A stretch of DNA of 64,000 bases, from positions 2,728,001 through 2,792,000 of the forward strand of contig NZ_JAEPRJ010000001.1 of NCBI RefSeq assembly GCF_016651435.1. The letters run 5' to 3'. Position 1 is the stretch's first letter; each line of letters begins with the position of its first letter. Both the position numbers and the translations under genes were made by a program. This stretch comes from Catonella massiliensis. GTDB lineage: Bacteria > Bacillota > Clostridia > Lachnospirales > Lachnospiraceae. The notes under the pieces are model-generated. The model was given only the letters and a program-made list of their open reading frames with translations. It made no database searches and had not been told where the DNA came from. This document shows positions 1 through 8,345 of this stretch, one piece after another.

Positions 1-370
1 TTCCATGTAACTCATAGACCTTCTTACTGCCTGCCTGCTGGTGAAGTCCGTCTATATTCTGAGTTACTACAGCTAATAGCCTGCCTGCCCTCTCAAGTTC
101 GGCGAGCTTAAGGTGGGCAGGGTTAGGCTTTGCATCTAGATACATCATCTTATCCTTATAAAACTCATAGAATGCCTCCGGGTATCTTAGAAAAAAGCTA
201 TGGCTTATAATCTGCTCGGGAGAATACTTATACTCCTGATGATAAAGCCCGTCAGCACTTCTAAAGTCAGGTATTCCACTCTCCGTAGACACTCCCGCTC
301 CTCCAAAGAATACTATTCTACTACTGTCGTCTATTATTTTCTGAAGTTCTTCAATTTCTTTCTCATACAT
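1..370 (-). CDS. Sir2-family NAD-dependent protein deacylase (sirtuin), 3' end cut by the window
   Basis: Sirtuins remove acetyl or other acyl groups from lysines, using NAD+ and releasing nicotinamide and O-acyl-ADP-ribose. About 123 residues are visible. They begin MYEKEIEELQ and contain the two family signatures: the NAD-binding GAGVSTESGIPDFR near residue 25 and TQNIDGLHQQAGS near residue 105. The frame runs off the left edge, so the zinc-binding cysteines and the C-terminal half are not in view. The start is fixed by a strong GGGAGG ribosome site about seven bases upstream of the ATG. It lies 27 bases downstream of aroA on the same strand and is probably cotranscribed with it; that arrangement has no obvious functional meaning. 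The family call is secure, the substrate is unknown. Confidence 0.93.
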   Translation of the reverse strand, partial: MYEKEIEELQKIIDDSSRIVFFGGAGVSTESGIPDFRSADGLYHQEYKYSPEQIISHSFFLRYPEAFYEFYKDKMMYLDAKPNPAHLKLAELERAGRLLAVVTQNIDGLHQQAGSKKVYELHG

Positions 371-397
371 AGTCGGCACCTCCCTTATTTGCAATTA

Positions 398-1705
398 TTA
401 TCCGATTTCGTCTAAGACCTTAAAATAATCCTTAAAAGTTTTCGCCGAGCAATCCGGATTTTTAATTATTACACCAGCTCTTCTTAGCCCCACAAGCGCA
501 AAAGCCATAGCCACGCGGTGGTCATCATAGGTCTCTATATAAACTTCGTTTTCATTCATTTCTTCCGGGAAAATGCTTATCTCACCATCCCCCATAACAG
601 CCCTAATTCCAAGCTTTTCCAGTTCATTTTTTATAGCAAGGAGGCGGTCTGACTCCTGCATACGGATATGGGCTATACCGGTTATCTTTGTCGGACTTTT
701 TGCAAATGCGCTAACTGCCGCAAGGGTGAGGCTTTGGTCTGAAAAGCTGTTAAGATTTGCTTCAATTCCAGCATAAGAACCGCTTTTGGCGCCTGTAATT
801 ATAATTCCATCCTCTTCATCCTGAAGTTTTGCCCCCATTTTAGTCAGAAGTTTTACAAACTCTATATCCCCCTGAATGCTGTCTAAATGTACATTTTTTA
901 CCTGAGCCCTGCACCCAAGGATTTCAGCCATCGCATAAAAATAGCAGGCCGCAGATACATCAGGCTCAATCTCGTATTCTCTTCCCTTATAGGTATCGCC
1001 ATCTTTTAATATATACGATACCGCACCATTTTCACAAACTACCTGAGGCTTCATAGAAAAGCTTTCCATCACCTTCGCTGTCATGTCCACATATGGCAGG
1101 CTTTCTCTACCTCCTGCTATATTTACCTTTAGCCCATCAGGCAGTAAAAATCCTGTCATTACTACCGCGCTTAGAAACTGACTGCTGATACCTGTATCAA
1201 GGCTTATTTCACCACCTTTTACGGCTCTTGAGTCTATGGTAAACGGAAAATGTCCCTCTGCCTCATCATAGCTTATAAGAGCACCCAGCTTTATAAGGGC
1301 ATCTAAAAGCGGCTTCATAGGGCGCTTTTTCATCTGCTCGGAAGCATCTAAGTGATATACACCTGCGCTAAATGCCAAGAGAGCTGTAAGAAATCTGGCT
1401 GCTGTCCCCGCACTGCCTACATTTACAGAGGCTTCTCTAACAGGAAGCCTTCCTCCACAGCCCTGTACGGTAATAGTTTCATTTTCTTCATCTATCTCCA
1501 TTTTTATGCCAAGAATGCTGAGACAGGCAAGCATATTTTTGGCATCATTTGAAAAAAGAGCACCTTTAAGAATGGTCTCCCCTTCAGCAAGAGCCGCTAT
1601 AAGGAGAGCCCTGTTGGTTATACTCTTTGAGCCCGGAACCTTCACCCTTATGGTCTTATTTCGGTCTATCTTGTCAAAAATGCACCTAACTCTATATTTA
1701 TCCAT
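398..1705 (-). CDS. aroA: 3-phosphoshikimate 1-carboxyvinyltransferase (EPSP synthase)
   Basis: Cytoplasmic enzyme of the shikimate pathway that joins phosphoenolpyruvate to shikimate 3-phosphate, giving EPSP on the way to chorismate and aromatic amino acids. The 435-aa length is normal for the family. Visible signatures are the substrate-binding PGSKSITNRA near residue 24, GSAGTAARFL near 97, DVSAACYF around 250 with the catalytic aspartate, QESDRL in the C-terminal half and YDDHRVAMA near 390. In place of the NAGTA form of class I enzymes it reads GSAGTA, which fits the Gram-positive branch. No other shikimate gene is in view. A TTGATA/TATTAT promoter lies about 150 bases upstream and the sirtuin gene follows after 27 bases. 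The ribosome site (GGGTGAG) is modest. Confidence 0.96.
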   Translation of the reverse strand: MDKYRVRCIFDKIDRNKTIRVKVPGSKSITNRALLIAALAEGETILKGALFSNDAKNMLACLSILGIKMEIDEENETITVQGCGGRLPVREASVNVGSAGTAARFLTALLAFSAGVYHLDASEQMKKRPMKPLLDALIKLGALISYDEAEGHFPFTIDSRAVKGGEISLDTGISSQFLSAVVMTGFLLPDGLKVNIAGGRESLPYVDMTAKVMESFSMKPQVVCENGAVSYILKDGDTYKGREYEIEPDVSAACYFYAMAEILGCRAQVKNVHLDSIQGDIEFVKLLTKMGAKLQDEEDGIIITGAKSGSYAGIEANLNSFSDQSLTLAAVSAFAKSPTKITGIAHIRMQESDRLLAIKNELEKLGIRAVMGDGEISIFPEEMNENEVYIETYDDHRVAMAFALVGLRRAGVIIKNPDCSAKTFKDYFKVLDEIG

Positions 1706-1861
1706 ATTCTCACCCTATCAAGTAATTCCCCTAATTATTCTTAGTCTTCTCTTCCCCACAAAATTCACTTCTTACGCCTTTTCATATAGAAAATGTACTC
1801 TTCTACTGCAAGCCGCAATTGAATTTTGCACGCTTTTATCTAAAGATATTGATGCCAAAAG

Positions 1862-1889
1862 ATAATAAATTTTTTGACACTTGTATCAA
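1862..1889 (-). promoter_or_regulatory. possible sigma-A promoter for aroA
   Basis: Read on the minus strand, TTGATA is followed after 16 bases by TATTAT. Transcription would start near 1855, leaving a leader of about 150 bases before the aroA ATG. The rest of the 1706-2018 gap holds this site and the hairpin at 1943-1972; I see no gene there. A weaker plus-strand TTGACA box overlaps it but has no gene to serve. Confidence 0.35.
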
Positions 1890-1942
1890 TTAAATACATT
1901 ATAGCCTTATATTAGCTTTTCCTGCAATTGTATTTTAAAATA

Positions 1943-1972
1943 ACCCATCAGGCAAATCTTAACCTGATGGGT
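1943..1972 (-). terminator. intrinsic terminator of the 2019-2825 gene
   Basis: A perfect 10-bp stem (ACCCATCAGG with CCTGATGGGT) and a 10-base loop is followed on the minus strand by a T-rich tract (TTATTTT). It lies 46 bases beyond the stop codon of the upstream gene, so it probably ends that transcript before aroA. Confidence 0.75.
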
Positions 1973-2018
1973 ATGTATTATCCCGAACATAATTGTCATG
2001 TATTTTGACGCACTAATC

Positions 2019-2825
2019 CTAGTTATATACAAACTTCACTTCCTTTTTATCGGACTTTGAAGCCTCATCCCTTTCCTTCTTCGTACCTTCAGCTATATCA
2101 ATTGCATCAAGCCTTACTCCTGCATCAAAGGTCTTGGCTGTTGTATCTGAAAATGCAGCCTTTATGCTCTCAGCAAATCTTTCAAGCTTCTTAGCTATGC
2201 TATTTCTTTCGGCAGCCATCTTTATAGCATCTTCATTCCTCTTTGCAAGTACTTCACGCAGTTTTTCCCTGACCTTCATTTCTGAGTCATAGTCATTCTT
2301 TGATATCTCGCCTTCAAGATAAAGCCTCTTAATATCAGAGTCTGACTTGCCTGTAAAAGAAACATCCTCTTTGTCTTCTGACTTTTCGGCTTCCCTTTTC
2401 TGCTCTTTTTGAGCCAGTTCTTTAAGGGCTGCATTCCTTTTTTCAGACTTGGCTTTTTCTGCCTTGCGGGCATTTTGCGACTGCTCGGCCTTTAGCTCAG
2501 CCTTATTCTGCCTAACGTTACCCAAGGCCTCCTTTTGCTCATTCTCGTCAAGCTTTTCGCTCTTTTTGGCTTCACTTGCCGCGTCATACTTAGCCACAGC
2601 CTTCTTGCTAATCTGAACGGTGTCTCCGTCCGGCGAAACTGCGACCTGATTCTCCAGTGGCTCACTGCTCACGCCTAAGCCACCACTTACACCGCCGGCT
2701 CCATTACCGGCAGATACGGAATTACCGGATGTTTTACTGATACTTTCACGACTTAAAGAACCTATTCCTTTACCACCGACGTACCCGCTATATCCACTTC
2801 CTGTGTTTATGCCTTCAATTGCCAT
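2019..2825 (-). CDS. hypothetical Lys/Glu/Ala-rich coiled-coil protein
   Basis: No recognised domain. The 268-aa product has a Gly/Ser-rich N-terminal third (MAIEGINTGSGYSGY and following), then VQISKKAVAKYDAA near residue 70, then a long charged segment (about 80-190) rich in Lys, Glu, Ala and Gln that should form a coiled coil. No signal peptide or membrane segment is seen. The VQIS-type motif is reminiscent of small flagellar regulators and hook-associated proteins, but that is only a resemblance. An upstream in-frame GTG would extend it by two codons, but the AAGGAGGG ribosome site is correctly placed only for the ATG at 2825. It has its own near-consensus promoter and terminator, so it is a well-expressed single-gene unit. 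Confidence 0.8.
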   Translation of the reverse strand: MAIEGINTGSGYSGYVGGKGIGSLSRESISKTSGNSVSAGNGAGGVSGGLGVSSEPLENQVAVSPDGDTVQISKKAVAKYDAASEAKKSEKLDENEQKEALGNVRQNKAELKAEQSQNARKAEKAKSEKRNAALKELAQKEQKREAEKSEDKEDVSFTGKSDSDIKRLYLEGEISKNDYDSEMKVREKLREVLAKRNEDAIKMAAERNSIAKKLERFAESIKAAFSDTTAKTFDAGVRLDAIDIAEGTKKERDEASKSDKKEVKFVYN

Positions 2826-2875
2826 AGTCACTACCCTCCTTGAATTGTGACATTTAAAAATATATACATATTTCC

Positions 2876-2904
2876 ATTATAGCATAGATTTCTCATAATT
2901 GCAA
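2876..2904 (-). promoter_or_regulatory. sigma-A promoter of the coiled-coil gene
   Basis: On the minus strand TTGCAA is followed after exactly 17 bases by a perfect TATAAT box. The start point would be about 45 bases upstream of the ATG at 2825. This is one of the best promoter matches in the window. Confidence 0.7.
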
Positions 2905-3052
2905 AGATTTTCTTTAAAATTCTTGAACTTTTTTAAAATCTGCACATTAATCAAACTATTTAAAATAAACCACTAAATATTGGTATCAATCTACCTTGTA
3001 TCCACATATATAGTTAATTTAGAGATTTACTATTCAGGAGGAACCCTTCACT

Positions 3053-3946
3053 TTACCTATTTAAGGAACGGCTCATCTTCATATAGGTATGTCTCTTTCC
3101 CCTTATGCATATCGAAAGAGCCATAAGGTTGTCTGGATCAGGTACCCTGCCATAGCCACCATCTCCAAGATGGTGCACATCAAAGCCTATCCTTTTATTG
3201 CAAAGTCCTATCTGCCGGATGGTGTCTGCATCCGCACTTTCCTGACTTGTACCTACAGCACTTATGGTAATTCCGCCCCTAGCCTTTACCTTGGCTACTA
3301 TGGCAGAAGATTCAGCCTCACCTATGCCCGGAGCAGTTCCCACTGCGGGTATAAGCACCCCGTCAGCACCCCTATCCATAAACCCAAGTATAACTTCCTC
3401 AGAGAGTATTTTCTCAGAAAGCCCTGCAGCATGCATTTTCCCGGCAAATACAAGCCCGTTAAAATACTTCTTCGCCACCTCGATAGAAGCCATAATCCCT
3501 GCGTTTGACACTCCTGTAGCCGGGTTGCCCGTGAGCAGGATGAAGTCTACTCCCTGCCTCGCCGCCTCTTCAAAGGCTTCCTTCGTAGCCCTTCTGCCGG
3601 CAGGAAGTGTAATCAAATCTTCCACACTGTCCACATTTTCTTCCACAGGTTCTAAGTTTATACCTACAGGCTTCCCTGTCAAATGCTTAATATACTTAAT
3701 TGGCTCAGCCTCATCAAGTCCGTTGATATATTTTGTAAACACATCATATTCATTTAATAAAAGTAAATCTGCTCCAAATGCAGACATCACCTCGGCATTG
3801 GTAACATCTTCAAAAAGCGGAGCCGCAGTAACAACTGTTTCTCCAAGTATGGTTCTGCTTTCACTTGCTATGATTGAATTTTTCAAATCAGAAGCCGACA
3901 TTTTCCTAATATCACTGGCAGTGCAGCTTAACAATCTCTTTTTCAT
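3053..3946 (-). CDS. TIM-barrel protein of the PTS-associated 'haloacid dehalogenase-like' family (DUF7916 type)
   Basis: A 297-aa protein that reads as a (beta/alpha)8 barrel: successive strands such as FGADLLLLNEYD, GKPVGINLEP, GVDFILLTGNP, NGLVFAGKMHAAG, GADGVLIPAVGT and GITISAVGT. Relatives are often labelled haloacid dehalogenase-like hydrolases, although no HAD motif (DxDx[TV]) is present, and they commonly sit in sugar PTS operons. No PTS gene is next to this copy. The reaction is unknown. An upstream in-frame ATG would add 35 residues (MSKPYSRSAK...), but AGGAGA lies six bases before MKKRLLSCTA, which I take as the start. The conserved GFDVHHLGDGGYGRVPDPDN near the C-terminus may hold active-site residues. 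Confidence 0.75.
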   Translation of the reverse strand: MKKRLLSCTASDIRKMSASDLKNSIIASESRTILGETVVTAAPLFEDVTNAEVMSAFGADLLLLNEYDVFTKYINGLDEAEPIKYIKHLTGKPVGINLEPVEENVDSVEDLITLPAGRRATKEAFEEAARQGVDFILLTGNPATGVSNAGIMASIEVAKKYFNGLVFAGKMHAAGLSEKILSEEVILGFMDRGADGVLIPAVGTAPGIGEAESSAIVAKVKARGGITISAVGTSQESADADTIRQIGLCNKRIGFDVHHLGDGGYGRVPDPDNLMALSICIRGKRHTYMKMSRSLNR

Positions 3947-4402
3947 TTTTTCTCCTATGACTATTATGGTGTCAAAAGTATAAAAGTTTTCTTTCAAGCA
4001 GACTTTCGCCTCTCTTACACTTTTAGCGCTTCTGCTGTATGGCTTAGACAATGCACATAAAGAAAGGATAGCACTCGATATGTTCTAAGTCAAGAATAGG
4101 GAAAACTTAGATTTTGTTTGAAAAAACATTTTGTCTAAAGTATAATCAATGATGATAGAAATAATTCGCCCATTAATCTCTAATTATTATACAAATAGTC
4201 ATAGACTCCTTATTCTCCATAGTTAGAAGAATAAACTCTTTTATGTCTTTGACTGTCGGTGAATTACCAAACAATTGAAATCTTCGTAATTGTTTTACTA
4301 TACTAAGATTGTGGAGGAAGAGTGAAAAATAACTTATATTTTTGGGCGCACTTATATAAGGGGTCGCAAGATCCCTAAAATTGGTAACTATATAAATAAA
4401 TG
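3947..4402. other. non-coding stretch next to the IS110 element
   Basis: AT-rich DNA of 456 bases without a supported gene. It holds a weak hairpin (ACAATT/AATTGT) near 4270-4294. At 4360-4375 there is a small stem GGGGTC/GATCCC closed by a GCAA tetraloop, which probably belongs to the end of the insertion sequence. I see no clear promoter. Confidence 0.4.
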
Positions 4403-5674
4403 TTAGTTATCGTTGCGTTTTACTAACTTTGAGCTATCATAACCAAGGCTTTCAAGATAAGCAAAGACATTGTTTTCATTTAGAATCACACGCTCTATTT
4501 GATTTTTCGGAGACATAAGTTCTTCATAATCAATAGGATTAAACGGTTTTTCTTCTGAAACCATGTGATAAATGCATACTATCATCATTCGTGCTATGGC
4601 AATGATTGCTTTCTTATGACCACGGCGTTTTTTAACTCGACCATATTTGATTGCAAAATAGGTCTGCTTTTTGCTCTTGATTGCTGCAAGCGCACATTGT
4701 ACCATCATAGGCTTTAAGTAATCTCCTGCTTTTGAAATCCGCACAGACTTCTTTTTACCGGCTGACTCATTGTTAGTAGGTGAAAGCCCACACCATGAGC
4801 ACAGATGCTTTGCGTCATCAAAGATGCTCATATCTACGCCTGTTTCGGCAAGAACGATTGTTGAACTTAGTTCGGTCATCCCAGGCATTGTAGAAACAAG
4901 TTCAACGAACTTGTAGTAAGGCTTCATCCTTACATAAAGCTCAACTTCAGATTGAGTAATCATGCCATCAAGATACTCCAGATGGCTGCGGGCAAGTTCA
5001 AGCTTTTTAGCCTGATCAGATTCTATGTTATACCCCCTGATTGCCTCAATGATTTCATCGGATTTAGCTTTTGCCCCTTTTTTAATGAGTCTGCGGACAG
5101 CTTTTTCATCAATGGAATCAGAAGTATGTGTAAGAAGATACGACATGATTTCTGTGGCTGTTTTGCCAAAAGGATCAGACAGTACACTGGCAATGCCGAC
5201 ATTGGAAACAGTCATGCAGTTTTGTATGCGGTTTTTCTCAGAAGATTTCATACATACCAGTTTGAAACGGTATCTTGCGATTTCACGCAGCTGTCTGAAG
5301 TCTTTAGGGGGAATGAACGAGCATCTGACAAGGTCGAATTTGTAGAGGTCAGCAATCCATTTGGAGTCTTTTTTATCAGTTTTCTTTCCCTTGATGGCTT
5401 TGACATATTTAGGATGGGTAAGGCAGACTTCTATGTCATTCTCGAGATAATTAAAAATAGGAATCCAATATTTCCCAGTGGATTCCATACATACATGATA
5501 ACAATTATTCTCGATTAGCCAGCTGTGAAATTTTCTAATATCTGAGTTGAAAGTAGAAAATGATTTTTGCTTGTACTCAGAGATTCCATCAGCATTTGTG
5601 ATTACGATGGTTGCAACGATAACATTTTTGTGGACATCAAGCCCACAGCAGATGGAGTATTTTAACTTCATCAT
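4403..5674 (-). CDS. IS110-family transposase (DEDD type)
   Basis: A 423-aa RNA-guided recombinase of the IS110 family. The N-terminal RuvC-like DEDD domain shows D13 in CGLDVHKN, E64 in MESTGKYW and D100/D103 in KKTDKKD. A coiled-coil linker follows, and the C-terminal Tnp_20 domain has STMPGMTELSSTIVLAE, FDDAKHLCSWCGLSP and NNESAGKKKSVRISKAG, where the serine after NNE is the expected nucleophile. Length is normal and no frameshift is seen. An upstream start would add 22 residues (MFIQSQDD...), but AAAGGTGGTGAT sits just before MMKLKYSI. In this family the enzyme works with a bridge RNA from the non-coding end of the same element (see 5675-5827). Confidence 0.93.
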   Translation of the reverse strand: MMKLKYSICCGLDVHKNVIVATIVITNADGISEYKQKSFSTFNSDIRKFHSWLIENNCYHVCMESTGKYWIPIFNYLENDIEVCLTHPKYVKAIKGKKTDKKDSKWIADLYKFDLVRCSFIPPKDFRQLREIARYRFKLVCMKSSEKNRIQNCMTVSNVGIASVLSDPFGKTATEIMSYLLTHTSDSIDEKAVRRLIKKGAKAKSDEIIEAIRGYNIESDQAKKLELARSHLEYLDGMITQSEVELYVRMKPYYKFVELVSTMPGMTELSSTIVLAETGVDMSIFDDAKHLCSWCGLSPTNNESAGKKKSVRISKAGDYLKPMMVQCALAAIKSKKQTYFAIKYGRVKKRRGHKKAIIAIARMMIVCIYHMVSEEKPFNPIDYEELMSPKNQIERVILNENNVFAYLESLGYDSSKLVKRNDN

Positions 5675-5827
5675 AAGTATCACCACCTTTATAAAAAAAG
5701 GATAGCAACATTGACTGTCATCCTGCGACTGAATAAACATGGTTTATTACCAATGATAAGAGTCCGGGCTCAATGTCCCACTTGTTTGTGCTTGTAAGGA
5801 TGACGGCACATATAAATATACGGGGTC
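5675..5827 (-). ncRNA. candidate IS110 bridge RNA region
   Basis: IS110 elements encode a structured bridge RNA in the non-coding end, which in several groups lies upstream of the transposase. This 153-base stretch has the right place, size and structure. There is an outer 8-bp pairing between 5717-5724 (GTCATCCT) and 5797-5804 (AGGATGAC). Inside it is a perfect hairpin AATAAAC-ATG-GTTTATT at 5732-5748, and a smaller GGG/CCC pairing lies around 5765-5779. I could not assign the donor- and target-guide loops. Confidence 0.4.
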
Positions 5828-5971
5828 GAAAATAAATTCGCCACTCCTCCTCCCGTGCTCTGTAGTATATTGCTATCCTATATAGATATTATAAGACAAA
5901 GCGAGGAAAGGCACAACATTTTTTCATAACTTGTTTGTGCCTTGAGCGAAGCGAAAGGAATGGTAAAAAAT

Positions 5972-6550
5972 ATGACTGATAACAATAGCTTTATACAAAC
6001 AGTGAAAATAGATGAAATACCTTGGCACAGGCTGACTACAGCTTATGGCAGAGCAACTGATTTCCCGGAATATCTGAGGATTTTATCAGAACTAAAGGAT
6101 ATCAAGGCTATGGAGGAGGCTGGTGAGCTTCTGGCTATTAATATATCACACCAGTCTACCCTTTGGCATTCAACACCTTTCGCCCTTATTTTTCTTGTGA
6201 GGATTTTTAAGGATGCCCTTATTAAAAGGCAGAGTAATAGCATAGCAGACTATCTTGCAAAGGAATTGCTTGAGCTCTTTGTAGAAGTTGCAGAAGCTGT
6301 GAATGATGGAAATATGCTTGAACACGCCGAGCCTTTGCCTCATTTTTTAGATTTACTAAAAGAAGAGTATTTATGGTCTGAAGTCTATGATGAAGAGGCG
6401 GACGAGCTCCGTTATGAAGATGACAATGTCTTCCCGGATGACTTATTTTACAGCTTTTACTACTATTCAAAGGAAGTTCTTCTCACCTGTAAGCCTCTGC
6501 TTAGTGGCTTAGAATACGAGGACGCAGGGGTGCTTTGTGGACTGCTGTAA
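5972..6550 (+). CDS. hypothetical helical protein, possibly HEAT-like immunity type
   Basis: A 192-aa cytoplasmic protein without signal peptide or membrane segments. The sequence IPWHRLTTAYGRATDFPEYL near the N-terminus, followed by amphipathic helices (HQSTLWHSTPFALIFLVRIF, SIADYLAKELLELFVEV) and an acidic C-terminal half, resembles the HEAT-like proteins that accompany polymorphic toxins; this is inference. The start is uncertain. ATG at 5972 is preceded by AAAGGA with a 12-base spacing; ATG at 5960 would leave no spacing, and a TTG lies at 5942. It stands alone on the plus strand between the IS110 element and a hairpin repeat. Confidence 0.7.
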   Translation: MTDNNSFIQTVKIDEIPWHRLTTAYGRATDFPEYLRILSELKDIKAMEEAGELLAINISHQSTLWHSTPFALIFLVRIFKDALIKRQSNSIADYLAKELLELFVEVAEAVNDGNMLEHAEPLPHFLDLLKEEYLWSEVYDEEADELRYEDDNVFPDDLFYSFYYYSKEVLLTCKPLLSGLEYEDAGVLCGLL

Positions 6551-6597
6551 TGACCTCTATTCACAAGAAATTTATACTTAATGTTTTCAATAAAAAT

Positions 6598-6693
6598 GGG
6601 CTGTCGCATTAAGAGTAATATACACGAAATACAGTGATAATTTGATGATAAATCTACTGTATCTTGTTGTACTTTTTCTTATTGCACAGCCCC
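6598..6693. repeat. MITE-like long imperfect hairpin
   Basis: A 96-bp segment whose ends are inverted repeats: GGGCTGTCGCATTAAGA at the left and the complement of TCTTATTGCACAGCCCC at the right, with further pairing (ACAGT/ACTGT) toward the middle. The arms are about 38 bases with mismatches. The termini resemble those of IS1182-like elements, so a non-autonomous relative is possible. It may also serve as a two-way terminator between the convergent genes at 5972-6550 and 6714-6971. Confidence 0.55.
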
Positions 6694-6713
6694 TTTAATT
6701 TAGTCTTATTTAA

Positions 6714-6971
6714 TTACTTTTTACTGCTTATATAACCTTCCCAGTCAAGAGTTAACTCTGTAGGACTTACAACAAGGGCAGGAATTCCAATACTTCCGCC
6801 ACCTCTTATGTTCTTAAATTCGTCCCTTGTATCTCTAAGCTTTAAAAACTGCTTCATTGAGCCAAGGCTTTCAGTTATATTGATATATTTGTACTCAATT
6901 CCGTTCTCCTCAAGTGCCTTCTTTGCTGCAACGCAGTCAGGGCAAAGGTCGGTTCCATACATCATTATCAT
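6714..6971 (-). CDS. glutaredoxin-like thiol-disulfide protein
   Basis: A small (85 aa) thioredoxin-fold protein with the redox motif CPDC near residue 10 (GTDLCPDCVAAKKALEENGI). A cis-proline region follows (GIPALVV near residue 63), as does the usual alternation of beta strand and helix. It probably reduces disulfides or mixed thiols in the cytoplasm; the partner is unknown. Three ATG codons lie at the start (MIMMYG). AAGGAGG is eight bases before the first, so I keep it. It is transcribed alone, with the hairpin repeat 6598-6693 just downstream as a likely terminator. Confidence 0.85.
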   Translation of the reverse strand: MIMMYGTDLCPDCVAAKKALEENGIEYKYINITESLGSMKQFLKLRDTRDEFKNIRGGGSIGIPALVVSPTELTLDWEGYISSKK

Positions 6972-7047
6972 AAATAGTCCTCCTTAAATTAGATTGTTTA
7001 CAACTTAATTGTAGCATTGTTAATAAGAAAATGCAAGTATAAATATT

Positions 7048-8208
7048 TTAAATCTGCTCCAATATATACTCCTTAACCTTCTCAAGCTTTGACTTCTTCC
7101 ATTCACCTGTCTCTGCCTTATCTGCAAGCGGGCACATAATAAAGAAATCAAGTCCCTCTCCCTCGACTCTGCCACTCCTTTTAGGGTTAAAGAAATTCTC
7201 TCTCCACATCCTATCATCTGCATCCTTATATTCAGGCTTAAAATAAATCTGCTGCCTCTTATAAGCCGCAACCAGCATCTTAGCTGCAAGAGGTGCAAGG
7301 AGGTTGTATTCTTCTTCCTCCACATTTTCAAATATCCTAGGGAGCTTCTCCTTTACAACCCTCTCACACTCCCTGTCAATCCTAAGTCCAAAGGCTTCCC
7401 AAGTGTAATTGTCTTTCGTAAAATTAAGCTTTATAAGCAGTCCAAACTCTGTATTAAACTGAGCCCTCTGGTAATCCGTATCGAAGATGAAGTTTCCTAG
7501 CGAATAGAAAATGATTTTATCTCCGACCTTTTCATAATTCATTGGCACGTGCGGGTGATGGGATACCACAATGTCAGCCCCCATTTCAAGGTATTTAAGG
7601 TACCTCTTTCTTGTGTAGGGAGAAGGAAGCGAGGTAAATTCCTCACCACCGTGAACTACCATTACACACCAGCGGCAGCTTTTCTTAACTTCTTTTATTT
7701 TCTCCTCTATCATTTCCATTTCATGCCACATAAAGCAGCCAGCCTTATCTACATCCGCAGGCTTACAGCCTCTTCTGTATCCCACGCTTATAAGGCCTAT
7801 TCCACCAGCTTCATCCAGTATAAGCGGTTTTGAAGCTTCGTCTATATTCATGCCTGCTCCTATGGTCTTTGCACCGTGTAGCCTGGCAAGCCTAAGTGTC
7901 TCACTCACACCCGCCTCGCCTGCATCCATGATATGGTTATTGCAAATATTCCAGATATCTGCCCTCATCCTGTCAAGCACCTTAACTGCCTTTGGATTCA
8001 TAGAATGAAGAAGCTGTCCTACACCTGTAGTATCCCCAAGTGAGGCGCTATCTATCAAAGCCCCTTCCACATTGGCTATTATGTGATTTCCGCTATGTAA
8101 AAAATCAAGCACTTCACTTGAAATCAGCTCCTCATCATCCCATTTTCCATCCATATATTTATCAAACCCGATATCCCCTGTGAATACGAGGGATGTCTTA
8201 TCCTTCAT
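7048..8208 (-). CDS. CapA-family metallophosphoesterase-like protein
   Basis: A 386-aa protein of the PGA_cap family, named after CapA of poly-gamma-glutamate capsule synthesis and related to calcineurin-like phosphoesterases. The signatures are present in order: FTGDIGFDKYM near residue 9, IIANVEGALID near 45, CNNHIMDAGEAG near 92, VMVVHGGEEF around 182, VVSHHPHVPMNYEKV around 220 and IIFYSLGNFIFD just after. It lacks the signal or membrane segment of classical CapA, so it is probably cytoplasmic, and no other capsule gene is nearby. The substrate cannot be predicted. The AAAGGAG site six bases upstream supports the start. Confidence 0.88.
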   Translation of the reverse strand: MKDKTSLVFTGDIGFDKYMDGKWDDEELISSEVLDFLHSGNHIIANVEGALIDSASLGDTTGVGQLLHSMNPKAVKVLDRMRADIWNICNNHIMDAGEAGVSETLRLARLHGAKTIGAGMNIDEASKPLILDEAGGIGLISVGYRRGCKPADVDKAGCFMWHEMEMIEEKIKEVKKSCRWCVMVVHGGEEFTSLPSPYTRKRYLKYLEMGADIVVSHHPHVPMNYEKVGDKIIFYSLGNFIFDTDYQRAQFNTEFGLLIKLNFTKDNYTWEAFGLRIDRECERVVKEKLPRIFENVEEEEYNLLAPLAAKMLVAAYKRQQIYFKPEYKDADDRMWRENFFNPKRSGRVEGEGLDFFIMCPLADKAETGEWKKSKLEKVKEYILEQI

Positions 8209-8286
8209 GCTATACTCCTTTATTATCCAATTTACTTGTTCAATTATCTTTATATTTATGGATACTTCCCCATCAAATTTCTTAGG

Positions 8287-8330
8287 TTAAGGGGGTATAA
8301 TTTTACATTTTTTCAAATTATACCCCTTAA
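8287..8330 (-). terminator. strong stem-loop downstream of the 8346-8981 gene
   Basis: A 16-bp stem (TTAAGGGG-TATAATTT with one bulged G) closes an 11-base loop. It lies 16 bases past the stop of the 8346-8981 gene and upstream of the CapA-like gene. No clear T-run follows, so termination is likely but not certain. Confidence 0.55.
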
Positions 8331-8345
8331 CCGGCATTTTTAAAT

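Larger units (their letters stand above)
4360..5827 (-). mobile_element. IS110-family insertion sequence, tentative ends
   Basis: The element contains one transposase gene, as usual for IS110. These elements lack terminal inverted repeats; they insert at a short core that recurs at both junctions. A heptamer GGGGTCG, preceded by similar AT-rich bases (ATATAAG and ATATACG), occurs at 4360 and at 5822 in the same orientation and may mark the two ends. The ends are inferred only; an empty site or a second copy would settle them. The transposase reading frame is intact, so the element may be active. Confidence 0.5.

Noticed and set aside
1506..1865. Plus-strand open frame of 119 codons over the aroA start
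   Set aside because: It is antisense to aroA, has no ribosome site and no recognisable protein pattern.
3264..3983. Plus-strand open frame of 239 codons across the TIM-barrel gene
   Set aside because: Mirror frame of a well-supported gene on the other strand; Ser/Thr/Pro-rich composition typical of antisense frames, no ribosome site.
4952..5518. Plus-strand open frame inside the IS110 transposase
   Set aside because: The transposase frame has all catalytic motifs; this frame has none and no ribosome site.
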